A stretch of 64,000 nt of DNA from Artemia franciscana (lineage: Eukaryota > Arthropoda > Branchiopoda > Anostraca > Artemiidae): positions 1 to 64,000 of the forward strand of contig NW_027062914.1 of NCBI RefSeq assembly GCF_032884065.1, read 5' to 3'. Within the stretch, counting starts at the first letter, position 1, and every line of letters begins with the position of its first letter. Positions 11,082 to 21,689 of this stretch are shown here, piece by piece. Below the pieces are notes generated by a model. The model had not been told where the DNA came from. It saw nothing but the letters and a program-made list of their open reading frames with translations, and made no database searches. The position numbers and the translations under genes were made by a program.

Positions 11082-12560
11082 CTGAAAGTAAGGAGCGACA
11101 TTAAAACTAATCACGACAAAAATATTCTGTATATGAAAGGAGCTGTCCCCTCCTCAACGCCTCGCTCTTTACGCTAAAGTTTGACTCCTTGTCACAACTA
11201 TACTTATTAAAACAATAAAAACTTTAGCGTAAAGACCAGTGCATTGAGGAGGGGACAGTCTTTTTCATATGCGGACTAATTTCTGTTCGTTTTAAGTTTT
11301 AATGTCGCTCCTTATTTTCAGTTAAAAGTGGCTTGTTTTTTATTTAATTTCTCAAGGTTTTTGAATTAAAGCAGGTTTTAAATTTGGCTCACCGTACGTG
11401 ATCGCATTTTAATGCTGATTTTTGACTTAATTTTAAAATTTGCCTTATTTTGGGAAATAGGGGGAAACACCCACTAAAAGTCATAGAATCTAGCCAAAAA
11501 TCGCACCATCAGATTCAGCGTATCAGAGAACCCTACAGTAGAAGGTTCAAGCTCCTATCTACAAAAATATGGAATTTTATATTTTTTGCCAGAAGAAAGA
11601 TCACGGAGGTGTGTTTATTTGTTTGCTGTTTTTTTTTCAGGGATGATCGTATCGACCCAGGGGTCCTAGAATGTTGCAAGAGGGCTCATTCTAACGAAAA
11701 TTACAAGTTCTAGTGAAAATAAAAAATAATATACAAATTTTATTTTAATTATTCATGTGCGGTGAACCAAAATCAAAACATGCATTAATTCAAAAATGTT
11801 CAGACATTAGATAAAAAAAAACAAGTTTTTTTAACTGCAAGTCAGGACTGACTTTAAAGTATAAAACGAACAGAAATTATTCAGTTTATGAAGCGGGTTT
11901 TCCCCTCCTCGACGCCTCAATCTTTACGCTGAAGTTTTTTATTGTTTTGAAAAGTAGAGCCGTGCGAAAGAGTCAAACTTTAGCTTAAAGAGCGGGATGT
12001 TGAGGAGGGGACAACCCCTTTCATATACGGAATAATTTCTGTTCGTTTTAAGTTTTAATGTCGCTCCTTACTTGCAGTTAAAAAAAAAACTTGTTTTGTT
12101 ATAGTTAATAATAACCTTATAACAACCTAAGTTTGATTTTCGTTTCAGCTGTTTAAGGATAACTCCCGAATCACAAAGGCTATTTAATAAGAATAATAAT
12201 CTCTTTTAAAAGTTAAAAAAAGAAATTTTAGCCTAAGAGCGAACTACTGAGGAGAGTCAACCCATCTCATTTAAATAATATTTTCTGTTCGTTTTAAGTT
12301 TTTATGTTGCTTCTTACTTTCAGTTGAAAAAAGGAAATTATTCCGTATATGAAAGGGGCTGTCCCCTTCTCAACGCCCCGCTATTTACGCTAAAGTTTTA
12401 CTCTTTGTCGCAATTCTAATTTTTAAAACAATAAAAATCTTTAGCGTAAAGAGCGAGGCGTTGAGGAGGGGACAGCCACTTTCGTATACAGAATAATTTC
12501 TTTTCGTCTTAAGTTGTAATGTCGCTCCTTACTTTCAGTTCAAAAAAAACTTGTTTTTTT
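11082..12560 (+). mobile_element. Cluster of family X foldback modules and fragments
   Basis: It contains four X-derived pieces: a first-type foldback module at 11082-11321, a body fragment at 11402-11720, a fragment plus module at 11735-12077, and a further module at about 12325-12540. In the 11835-12077 module the left arm starts CTGCAAGT and the right arm ends ACTTGCAG, whereas other copies have CTGAAAGT and ACTTTCAG. The pieces abut without full-length bodies, suggesting repeated insertion or rearrangement at the modules. Confidence 0.75.
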
Positions 12561-12940
12561 TTAAATTTAATTTTATTAAAATAACCAATTTGAAAAACAT
12601 AAGTTGACCTTTTGTTATTTTGTGTTGTGTTGTATTACAGTTATTTTCATTCATTGTGTACTTGAAGTAAATTTGTTTTATTGTTACAATGCTGGTTGAA
12701 TTTCAATTGCTCTGTTGGCAAGAGGAAGGCAGCAACATTTTTTTCAAAAAATTATAAGCTGAGGATCTGCCCTGGGTGTCTTCAAGATAGCCCTCTTTGA
12801 TTTCAAGCTGCTTATATTGTTGTAAAAAATCTTGAACAGATGTGCGCCTGGATACTTTTTTTATACCATGCGTGCAGTGGACATTAACCCAGAAGCACTA
12901 TCAACAACAACAACCACCCCCTTTAAAGCTTAAAATTAAG

Positions 12941-13765
12941 TTTTTCTTTTTGACTTTAAGATTTCAGACCTTACCTTAGACCTTAGATCCTCATGTGCCT
13001 CCTTAGATCCTCCTCAGGTAGAAGTACTGGAAGCATCAGTTACGTGGATTGTGTCATTTACGCCGACTATCCACCTGGCTTCTCTTTGGATTAAATAAAA
13101 AATCAAGTTTTTTCAACTGAAAGTAATGAACGACATTAAAACTTAAAATGAACAGAAATTACTTCGTATATGAAAGGGGCTGCTTCCTCATCAAAAGAGC
13201 GGGGCCCCGATCCTGTTTTTCTTTTTGACTTTAAGATTTCAGACCTTACCTTAGACCTTTGATCCTCCTGTGCCTCCTTAGATCCTCCTCAGGTAGAAGT
13301 ACTGGAAGCATCAGTTACGTGGATCGTGTCATTTACGCCGACTATCCACCTGGCTTCTCTTTGGATTAAATAAAAAATCAAGTTTTTTCAACTGAAAGTA
13401 ATGAACGACATTAAAACTTAAAATGAACAGAAATTACTTCGTATATGAAAGGGGCTGCTTCCTCATCAAAAGAGCGGGGCCCCGATCCTGTTTTTCTTTT
13501 TGACTTTAAGATTTCAGACCTTACCTTAGACCTTAGATCCTCCTGTGCCTCCTTAGATCCTCCTCAGGTAGAAGTACTGGAAGCATCAGTTACGTGGATC
13601 GTGTCATTTACGCCGACTATCCACCTGGCTTCTCTTTGGATTAAATAAAAAATCAAGTTTTTTCAACTGAAAGTAAGGAACGACATTAAAACTTAAAATG
13701 AACAGAAATTACTTCGTATATGAAAGGGGCTGCTTCCTCATCAAAAGAGCTGGGTAAAGAGCGGG
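12941..13765. repeat. Tandem triplication, 275-bp unit
   Basis: Three head-to-tail units start at 12941, 13216 and 13491, each exactly 275 bp apart and differing by only a few bases. Each unit joins a unique-looking segment (gactttaagatttcagacc through cacctggcttctctttgg) to one arm of an X foldback module (caactgaaagtaa through gaaaggggctgcttcc). The near identity points to recent amplification. Confidence 0.92.
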
Positions 13766-13985
13766 GCCCCGATCTTTACTCTAAAGTTTTTTACTGTTTT
13801 AAAAAGTAGAGTTAAGAGAAAGAGTCAAACTTTAGCGTGAAGAGCGGGGCGTTGATGAGGAAGCAGCCCCTTTCATATACGAAGTAATTTCTGTTTAAGT
13901 TTTAATAGGTTTTAAGTTTTAATAAGCTTTAAGTTTTAATGTCGCTCCTTACTTTCCGTTAAAAAAACTTTTTTTTATATTTAAT
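13655..13985. repeat. X foldback module completing the 275-bp array
   Basis: The third tandem unit reads directly into a spacer (about 13790-13835) and the opposite foldback arm (about 13835-13985). This right arm contains gatgaggaagcagcccc, the mirror of the left-arm ggggctgcttcctcatc. A short ttaagttttaata(a/g)g segment is triplicated within the right arm (13894-13940). Only the last of the three tandem left arms has a partner. Confidence 0.75.
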
Positions 13986-15077
13986 TTTGTTAAAAGTCGC
14001 TCTCAGGAAAAGTGCTAACGTGTTGATAAGGATAAAACTGAATTTTTGTTGTTAAGCAACAAAGGGTCCCCATGAAGACCATTCGAAGGAACAAAAAATT
14101 ATGCTAAATGACAAAATGTAGCTTAAATGTTTCTTCTTAAGGAATAGTAAGATTTTATCTTTCAGATCACGTAGTGCTTTACTGAAAGCATTTCAGAGTT
14201 CAATATACGTAGCCAACTGGTACTTGAAACTTTAGTCAAGTGTAGCAAGCACAAAAAAGGAAGGTATATAAGAAATATAGGAAATTACGAGTTGAATTTG
14301 AAACCTCAGAATCTTGAAGATTTATTGAGATCACATTTTTGGGGTTAGTATGAAGTAAGCCGAAAACAATCATAAGAATTTGTGATGGCAAGATACTCAT
14401 TTTTTTGCCATTTATATGACTTTTTGGTTACAAAAGAACCATTTTTCAAATGAATCCTTATTAGAATTTTCTAATGCGAATTAGAAAAAATGTAGCCGGT
14501 GGGATATGTATTTCTTGAAATTTAGGAGGAACTTTGTTGGGTTTTTTTTTCAAAATAATTTTTCAAATTTCAAACTACACTGTAAACAATTACATTGTAA
14601 ACAGTAAACATTGTCAACGATACTTTTCCGAATTTTCAAATAAAGTATAAACACCAGCAAAAAACCCCTAAGAAAATTTATGCATAAGAAATTGAAAACA
14701 AAATATTTTGGCATTTCAGGCAGACCTAAAGGAATCACCTTCTTCGGGCATACTTTTCAGTTCTTAATTTATAAAACTTACTAAACTTTTATGCTTTGGC
14801 AAATAAACAGGAATGTCTAAAACGGAAGCTCTTACCATATTTAGATAGAAAAACGATAATTTATAAGGACGAATAGTAAAATTAAATTTTAAATAATATT
14901 TTTTTCAAACGAAATTAAGAAGCAGCATTACAGCCTAAAACAAGCTCCCATATAATATGGGATTTGCTACCGCTCCCCGGTTATCCACCATATGGATAAT
15001 ATGGGGGTAAAGTTCATTTGTGAAGCAAACAAATGTTATATTGAGATTCAGAATGCAATTCTGGGTGTATATTTGCA
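13986..15077. other. Gene-free stretch
   Basis: AT-rich. Nothing recognised apart from short chance frames. A decayed X arm-like motif (gaaattaagaagcagcatta) lies near 14915-14935. Confidence 0.4.
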
Positions 15078-15989
15078 CATTACGGGGGTCGCGTTATATG
15101 CTCTATAAACATATAGGTTCTAAGAAATTCATAAATTTCTTATTTTTAGAAGTCGATTTTTCAGTATCTCACTTTTAGAAGTCAATAAACAGAGCAAAAA
15201 GACTTATCTTTAAGTGAGAGCCGAGCCTCCCTATTGCATCCAAGTGTATTCCAATCCAACCTGTGCAAAGTCGGCCTAAAAGACTTTACTGCGTATCACT
15301 GAGCAGTGCACTTTCCCAAAGAGGGTCTACAATTTGCCAATTCAATCCTCCAAAAAATTGCAGTCCCAATTTGCAAAACTTATTTCAGTAATTGCAAGTT
15401 ACTTCGTAATAGCACATTTAATTCAAAGCAGTAGCTAGCTCAAATCATGAACAATGTAAAAAGATAATCCGGTTAGTTTATATGTTGTAACCTTGAAAAC
15501 TAGTTCAGTATTCCAATTTTTAATAAATACAGTTAGTTCAATGAATGAACCTTTGTAGCTTGTAAAATGTTAGCTTTTATCACACAGTCTTGGCTGAACT
15601 TTTCTTTAAGAAGTAATGATGCCAATTCTATTTTTAAAAAAAAGTGGATTTTTAGCCGAGAGCTTTTATTGTAAGTGTTTTGTTGTTTATTATTTTATTT
15701 GCTGAAGACGGCCCTCAGAATTAGGGCCGAAATATTCAAATAGGTTTTGTTGGTTCACTGTCTTGGGAAAGAATTCCCCATTATTCTCTCTTCTGTGGTT
15801 GTAACATAAAGAAATACTTTAAGAAAACAATTCTTTATCAGTAATAGGCAGAATAATTATAGTTAACACATTTTCAGGGGGAAAACCTTTATCTCCACCT
15901 CTTTCCTTGTTTTTCCAGTTTTCCTAAGAAATTCATGAATTTCTTAGAACCTATATGTTTATAGAGTATATAACCCTACCCCCGTAATG
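15078..15989. mobile_element. TIR element (about 64-bp inverted ends) inserted at the edge of family X
   Basis: The left end at 15078-15142 (CATTACGGGGGT, then a segment through ctataaacatataggttc to aatttctt) is mirrored at about 15925-15989, ending ACCCCCGTAATG. The right end abuts an X copy that starts at 15990 with attttggctctccgc. The interior carries a segment (about 15490-15800) repeated in reverse at 38375-38710, with no transposase frame. Related 'gcacatta-gggggg' ends occur near 30827 and 48195. Confidence 0.75.
15490..15800 (+). repeat. Dispersed segment with a hammerhead-like hairpin (possible Penelope-type relic)
   Basis: It matches 38375-38710 in inverse orientation across roughly 300 bp. 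The core at about 15700-15735 reads CTGAAGACGGCCC, a loop, then GGGCCGAAATATT. The strong GGCCC/GGGCC stem lies between a CUGANGA box and a GAAA box, as in hammerhead ribozymes of Penelope-like elements. An extra C between CTGAAGA and the stem departs from the canonical core. No reverse transcriptase is seen nearby, so a Penelope origin is inference only. Confidence 0.45.
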
Positions 15990-17384
15990 ATTTTGGCTCT
16001 CCGCACATAAATTATTAAAATGAAATTTGAATATTAATTCTTTTTTTGGCTAAATGGCTTTCTCTTAGTTTTGGTCGGACGATTTTGAGAAATGAGGGGT
16101 GGAGAAGGAGGCCTAGTTGCCCTCCAATTTTTCTGTTACTTAAAAAGGCAACTTTTAATTTTTTAAAGAACGTTTTTATTAGTAAAAATATATGTAACTT
16201 AAGAATTAACTTACGTAACAAACTTTTATATTCTTATATTTTTATTATGAATATGAGGGGGTTTGTCCCCTCGTTAATACCTCGCCTGTTACACTAAATC
16301 TTAAGTTTTGTCCCAATTCTTTAAGAATGATCCCTGAAACAGAAAGGCCGTAGAATAAATAGTTGAATTTACTAGTAATACTTTAGCATAAAGAGCGAGG
16401 TATTAATTTCCTTCTAAATACCTCGCTCTTTATGCTAAAGTATTTTTAGAACCCCTCATAGGCGTAATAAGCTCTGTTCGTTTAGGTTTTAATACTGCTC
16501 CTTACTTTCAATTGAAAAAACTTTTCCGTGTTTATTTTTTCATTGTTTTTTCATAGTAATGCTAGAAAATCCCGCGCCCTGTTCATTGAATTTCTCTTCC
16601 CCCATGACATATTCCTCCAAGGAAAGATCCTCCCACATATCCCCCTCCCCTCAACCCAACCCCCAAACAAAAAAAAAATCCCCTGAAAACGTCTGTACAC
16701 TTCCCAATAACCATTACTGTATGTAAACACTGGTCAAAGTTTGTAGCTTGCAGCCCCTCCCCCAGGAACTATAGGGGAGTAATTCATCCCCAAAGACTTA
16801 TTCATTATGGTTTTCAACTATGCGGAACAAAGTGGCTATCTTAAAAGTTTGATCCGTTGACTTTGGGAAAAAAATGAGCGTGGGAGGGGGCATAGGTGCC
16901 CTCCAGTTTTTTGGTCACTTAAAAAGGGCACTAGAACTTTTTATTTCCGTTAGAATCAGCCCTCTTGCGACATTCTAGGACTACTTGGTCGATACGGTGA
17001 CCCTGGAAAAAAGAATAAACACGCACCCGTGATCTGTCTTCTGGCAAAAAATACGAAATTCCACATTTTTGTAGATACGAGCTGGAAAGTTTTGCTGTAG
17101 GGTTCTCTGATACGCTGAATGCGATGGTGTGATTTTCGTTAAGATTATATAACTTTTAGGGGGTGTTTCCTCCTATTTTCCAAAATAAGGCAAATTTTAT
17201 CAGGCTCGTAACTTTTGATGACAAAGACTAAATTTGATTAAAGTTATATATTTAAACCAGCATGAAAATTCGATTATTTTTATGTATCTTTTGGCATCAA
17301 AATTCCGTTTTTTAGAGTTTTGTTTACTATTGAGCCGGGTCGCTCCTTACTACAGTTCGTTGCCACGAACTGTTTGAAAGATGT
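15990..17384 (-). mobile_element. Family X element, reverse copy
   Basis: It is collinear with other copies from the 'ggctctccgcac' block, through the ggcctagttgccctcc segment and a collapsed second-type hairpin at 16381-16441, to the body and the family hairpin at about 17359-17378. The first-type foldback module is missing because the TIR element 15078-15989 abuts it. No coding capacity. Confidence 0.85.
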
Positions 17385-18147
17385 ATATTTCTGTACGCCT
17401 CGTTCGTTGAAACATCAAGAGTTGTGGCAATAGCAACATTCCCTCCATATGTGTTCTTGAACGAAAAACCATTCAAGGTCAAATTTATTATTACAATATA
17501 AAGAATCTTCAGTATATCCCTGTAAATACGTTTATATTATATCCCTGTTATTCCTGTGAACACTTCCTATTTGGAAATCTACCGGTTATTATTAAGAACT
17601 GAATTAGATGATCCTTTAGCAATAACAAAAGAGTTGGCTTTGATTATGTGTCATTATCGAACGGTTCAATAGCAAGTTATCTAATAGAAAAATTACATTC
17701 CTTTGCCCTGATATTGATTGCTATGTTGCTACTCTAAGTCCAAGGCATATGGGTCACGGAATTAACTATTAAAAGGTTGTTCCTCAATTTCAGTCTATGT
17801 TCTTGGCATTATGTTTGCTAAGTTGTTTGTCTCTGCACTACCCTTGACTAAAAAATATATTGTACCGGCTGCCACGTATTTTGCATCCTCTACACTATAT
17901 CATCGAGGCTCTGGCAAGGAATTAAAAAAAATCGTAAATCTGAGGTCTGGTGCACGATTCCTTGGCGAATGATTAAAATCTCGACAAAGGGGAAAAGTTT
18001 TAAAAGGTCGAACAACACTGCATCACTCATCAGTCTCTACCCAAGTCAGAAACGAAAGACATGACTTTTTTCAAAGAAGAAAAAACCAAGAAAACCAAGG
18101 AAGAAAATTGTTAAATTAAAAAAAAGGATCTTTTTTCCTAGACTGAA
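17385..18147 (+). other. Low-repeat segment upstream of the capsid-like remnant
   Basis: No X or Y repeats. A plus-strand frame at about 17870-17970 contains short Gly/Lys/Arg-rich peptide segments of the kind found in basic minor structural proteins of Polinton-like elements, but it is too short and broken to name. It may be further debris of the element whose capsid and protease relics follow. Confidence 0.25.
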
Positions 18148-19118
18148 ATGGCACATCTACCACACAAGGATTACCACCCATCAATGACTTCATCTTCAAA
18201 TCTTTTCAATGTAGAAGTGTTCAAGTCAAGTAAATCATTATTACTATGAACAATTTTAACCACAATAACCGCTCTCTGAAAATGCTTATTTTCAAATTTA
18301 TTCCAATGAAGACTATTTCGTGGATTTTTCTTCCACATTTATAGATTTATATGTGATAGTCAAGAAATCTCACAATGAAATACCAAGTTTTACTGATGGA
18401 ATATCTTATAAAATTGTATATATTTCGGTAAATCAGTATGTACATAAATTAAACATTAGTGAGCACTAGCAACAGTCTCTCAAATTATACGAGCTACATA
18501 AATTTCATGTTAATGACACCAAAGTCATAGAAGTCAGACAAGTCATACCAAAGTCGTAGGAGTTCAGCCAACGGATGTGGATGCAAGATAGGCAATGAAA
18601 CTACAAATGCACTTAGAAACTAGTTGTTTCTCATACAATTACCAATATGTTGCCACTGGTTCACACGCCATCACTGACTCTTCATTTATCAATGGTGGAA
18701 TTCCTTCAAAACTGGTAGTGCTAGTGATATAAGATTATGGACAAGCTCCCCATAAAAATTTGGAAAATTTCGACTTTCCACTATTGTGCGTAAAGTAAAT
18801 GGAACCCCACTCTACAATTTATCCTTTAATAAATCCTATAGGACACTGTATGAGTTGACAATGCACTCCCTAGATCGAGATTCACAAATATTTGAAAATG
18901 GCATAACCAATAAAATATTTGCAAAAACTCATTGTATCATTGTATTGCTGTTGTCTGGCACTGACGATATTAGTAGTGTAAGAACAGGGAGTGTATATTT
19001 AGAGTGCACCTTGGCCGAGCCATTACCTGAGAGTATTATATTAATCTCATTAAATCAATTTGAAGCTTACTGGGAAATCACTCCTGAAGGCAATGTTCGA
19101 CTAGACCTATTACCATGA
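18148..19118 (+). pseudogene. Polinton/Maverick-like major capsid protein remnant (decayed)
   Basis: Broken plus-strand frames read like a double jelly-roll major capsid protein of Polinton/Maverick elements. A possible start (ATG 18148) precedes Pro/Ser-rich residues. A later frame shows an FIDLYVIVKK strand (about 18325-18355), and then comes FINGGIPSKLVVLV (about 18690-18725). The longest open part (18786-19118) ends with a GSVYLECTLAEPLPE strand, an NQFEAYWEI strand and GNVRLD. In the family this C-terminal order (basic strand, LPe turn, aromatic strand, N-V) closes the second jelly roll. Several frame changes and stops, and a length of about 970 bp against the usual 1.6-1.9 kb, make it non-functional. 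The adjoining protease relic supports the call. It is an ancient virus-like element, not an active virus. Confidence 0.6.
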
Positions 19119-19199
19119 ACACAAATCAAATAATCGTCGTATTTAATATGGATCTGTACATGTCCAAATACAAATTATACTGTAAACCTTAAGATTTCC

Positions 19200-19503
19200 T
19201 TGAAAAAATTCATAGTGTCAATAATACCCATATAATTGCTAATAGCAGTCCATCGAACGTAAAGACGGTTCATTGGCGATGAATCTATCAAACAGCAAAG
19301 AATATAGGATATTTTGATCCTCTTGGCCTTCTTGGCCTCTTGGAGTGTAAAATACGCACTTTACACTCCGAACATCAGTAACTTTTTTGAAAGAAGTGAG
19401 AAGACTATTCGAAACCAGAAGAGATTGCAGGATATAACGACTATAAGCTGTGGATTTTATGCACTATGTTTTTTTCCGATGTCGCGGCTATTCTTGCAAT
19501 GAA
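19200..19503 (+). pseudogene. Adenain-type cysteine protease remnant (Polinton/Maverick PRO)
   Basis: This is a decayed reading frame with the catalytic landmarks of the adenovirus-type (C5) maturation protease found in Polintons. A His-Trp pair lies at 19271-19276. A YFDPLG segment at about 19310-19327 would contribute the acidic residue. A Gln-containing segment then leads to SCGFYALCFF, with the nucleophile Cys codon at 19449-19451. The His and YFD parts share one frame and the Cys part another, with a stop after His-Trp, so at least one frameshift and one nonsense change are present. Its place about 80 bp after the capsid-like frame, on the same strand, fits Polinton gene neighbourhoods. 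The family protein cuts virion precursors; here it is inactive. Confidence 0.7.
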
Positions 19504-19740
19504 TCTCTCAACATTTACATAGACAACCATAGTCTGGATGACTTACTAGTAGAAAATAAACTTTCATTCGCTTATAATATTGATTTCAACGGCCTATAAG
19601 CAAACTGTACTAAAATTTTTGTAATTTTGTGTTATAGTAAAATGTACATATGTATGAAAAACGGCTTTTTCCCCTTTAGATTTATTCTTTAATGTATAGG
19701 TAGCTGTCAAGAGCAACTAATGGCGGCAGATAATCCGAAT

Positions 19741-20380
19741 TCATGGTGTATTGATCTTGATGTGCAAAGTTAGGCTCATATTTTCTACAGTACAAAGCAA
19801 CTTCACTCTTATTGTATCTCTTTGTGAGTTCAATGATACTTTTCTATTCAAACTGTAAAGTTCACTTGGTTTCGTTTGCTTGTTTGAAGCACTATCACAT
19901 ACAGTGTTTTCAAATGAAGAATCCCTTTCTGCAACAGCCAAATAAAAATCAGTAGGCCTATAATCAAAGTCCCCATTGTCTTCACGTCGATGACGTAGAA
20001 ATCAAATTATCTCTCTTTTCCAACAGTTGAGGCGTAGAACCGATTCTTCCTCCCAAAATATTTTAAAATTACGACGATATCAGCCTGTTAGAAATAAACT
20101 AAAATCAAGTTTAGGATTCTTTTCAATCATACCGCGAAAGGTATTCCCCACTGATCACATTTACCATATTGACAATTGGAGCATAGGAATCCTCTAGTGT
20201 AAGTCACAAATTTCTTCAAAACAGGAATTACAATCTTTGATTTGTACTGCATATCGTCGATACAATTTGCACAAATTGTATAATGTACGTCTTTCATCAT
20301 ATTCGTTAACAATTTTATAATTCTCACAGGACGACGAGCTGCCCAATGTATTCATGAATAGTGAACATGTATAGAACATT
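19741..20380 (-). pseudogene. Unidentified decayed coding region, minus strand
   Basis: Two neighbouring minus-strand frames have protein-like composition. One (about 20005-19741) is open for about 85 codons, counting the stretch before its first Met, and is rich in Ser/Asn/Lys. The other (20379-20127, two overlapping frames) contains paired cysteines: a CNSCFEEIC segment and an FLCSNCQYGKC segment, suggesting a zinc-binding fold split by a frameshift near 20205. No family is recognised. It lies converging on the Polinton-like relics and could be a further gene of the same element or an unrelated host remnant. Confidence 0.3.
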
Positions 20381-21112
20381 TTTTCAGTGCTAACTCTCTC
20401 ACTTTCAAAAAGAAACTAGCTTAGGATTGGCAAAGAGAGTTTTTTCTAGTGAAAGAGGAGGAGAATTACTCGAGTGACATCGCAATTCAAACTATCTGAA
20501 TATTTTGGGATATGACGTCTAAATTGTCGAGTTATTTGTTGTTCATACGAGAAAATCATTTGGATAGTCTTAAATCATCATAGAATTTCTAAGGTAGTGT
20601 TCAAAAGCAAATCCACAATAAATTTTTGTTTTATTTTGATTAGTATATCAACAAATTGAGTAACTGTGTTTGTACGTAACTCATAAGCATCAAACAATAA
20701 TTCAAAGTTGGTGATTCATCTATTATAATATCATAAAGTATTCTTTAAGAAAAACATTTTCTTTTACACTGAACTTTTGAAGACGATAATTTAGATTCGG
20801 ACATTTTTCCAAAATCACAGATTCCGCAGGATTTTATATTTCATACATCCATCAGTTTTTTAAAAATACTAACCTTCTCGTAGCTGAATACAAATGAACT
20901 ATCGAATCCAAAGATTTTTTCTATTTTGGGAATATTCCTAGAGAGAGGAGTGGTAACCTATTAAAAATATCTAACAAGAAAAAAATATATTTTCGATTTA
21001 GAAAGATTTTTATTTCATAATTAAAATAACATATCATTTGATTCAAGGTATTGTCTCAACATATTTCACTATCGTAATTAAAGCAACTTGAAGTCTATGT
21101 ATATGCATTATA
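20381..21112. other. Low-repeat stretch without a recognised gene
   Basis: AT-rich and free of X/Y repeats. Short minus-strand frames (for example one reading YDIIIDESPTLNY near 20720) are interrupted by stops and cannot be assigned. Confidence 0.3.
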
Positions 21113-21337
21113 CTAAGTTTTACTGCAAAACCTAGCTGTTCCTTCAACTGAAATTTGCCCATTGATATCACATTTTTTTGCAAAAATTTCATCCCATTCA
21201 AGGCTTATTCGACATCTTCTTGTAATTTCTACTGCTTCGTTTGGTATTCTTGTCTTTTTATCATTACTACTATCAGCTCCACTTTCAACTTCCAATAGTT
21301 TAAGCAAACCACTCATTTTTTTAGTAAGTCGTGTCAA
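21113..21337 (-). CDS. Possible C-terminal coding fragment, unknown
   Basis: A 74-codon minus-strand frame starting within LTKKMSGLLKLLEVE and ending ...GTARFCSKT-stop has acidic and basic helices typical of protein and no low-complexity bias. About 105 bases downstream on the same strand there is an AATAAA signal (about 21014-21009), as expected for a 3' end. No family is recognised and no convincing upstream exon was found, so this may be a gene relic or chance. Confidence 0.2.
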   Translation of the reverse strand: MTRLTKKMSGLLKLLEVESGADSSNDKKTRIPNEAVEITRRCRISLEWDEIFAKKCDINGQISVEGTARFCSKT

Positions 21338-21689
21338 GTGAAAAAAAATGTATCTAACCTGTTCTCTGAATTCTAGTTTCTGACTAGTATAAAATACGTT
21401 GAAAATCCAGCTTTATATTGAACCTGGTTGCCTAAGCTAGTTGTTTGAGCCACACGGCAATATGCAAATTAGGTTCGCAGGATAGTATACAAATTATGTA
21501 TTTCTTGTTGTTTCCCAACAGCAAAGGCCCATGATCAGAACTAGTTGCTAGGTAAACAGGCTATGCAAATTTTGTGCTATTAGGGTTATGTAAATGATGA
21601 ATTCATGGGAGTGATTAATCCACCACTACTTTTGTTCCAAATAGTCGAAGGATTCAATAAATATGCCTAAGGGGACGATACAACCTCTT

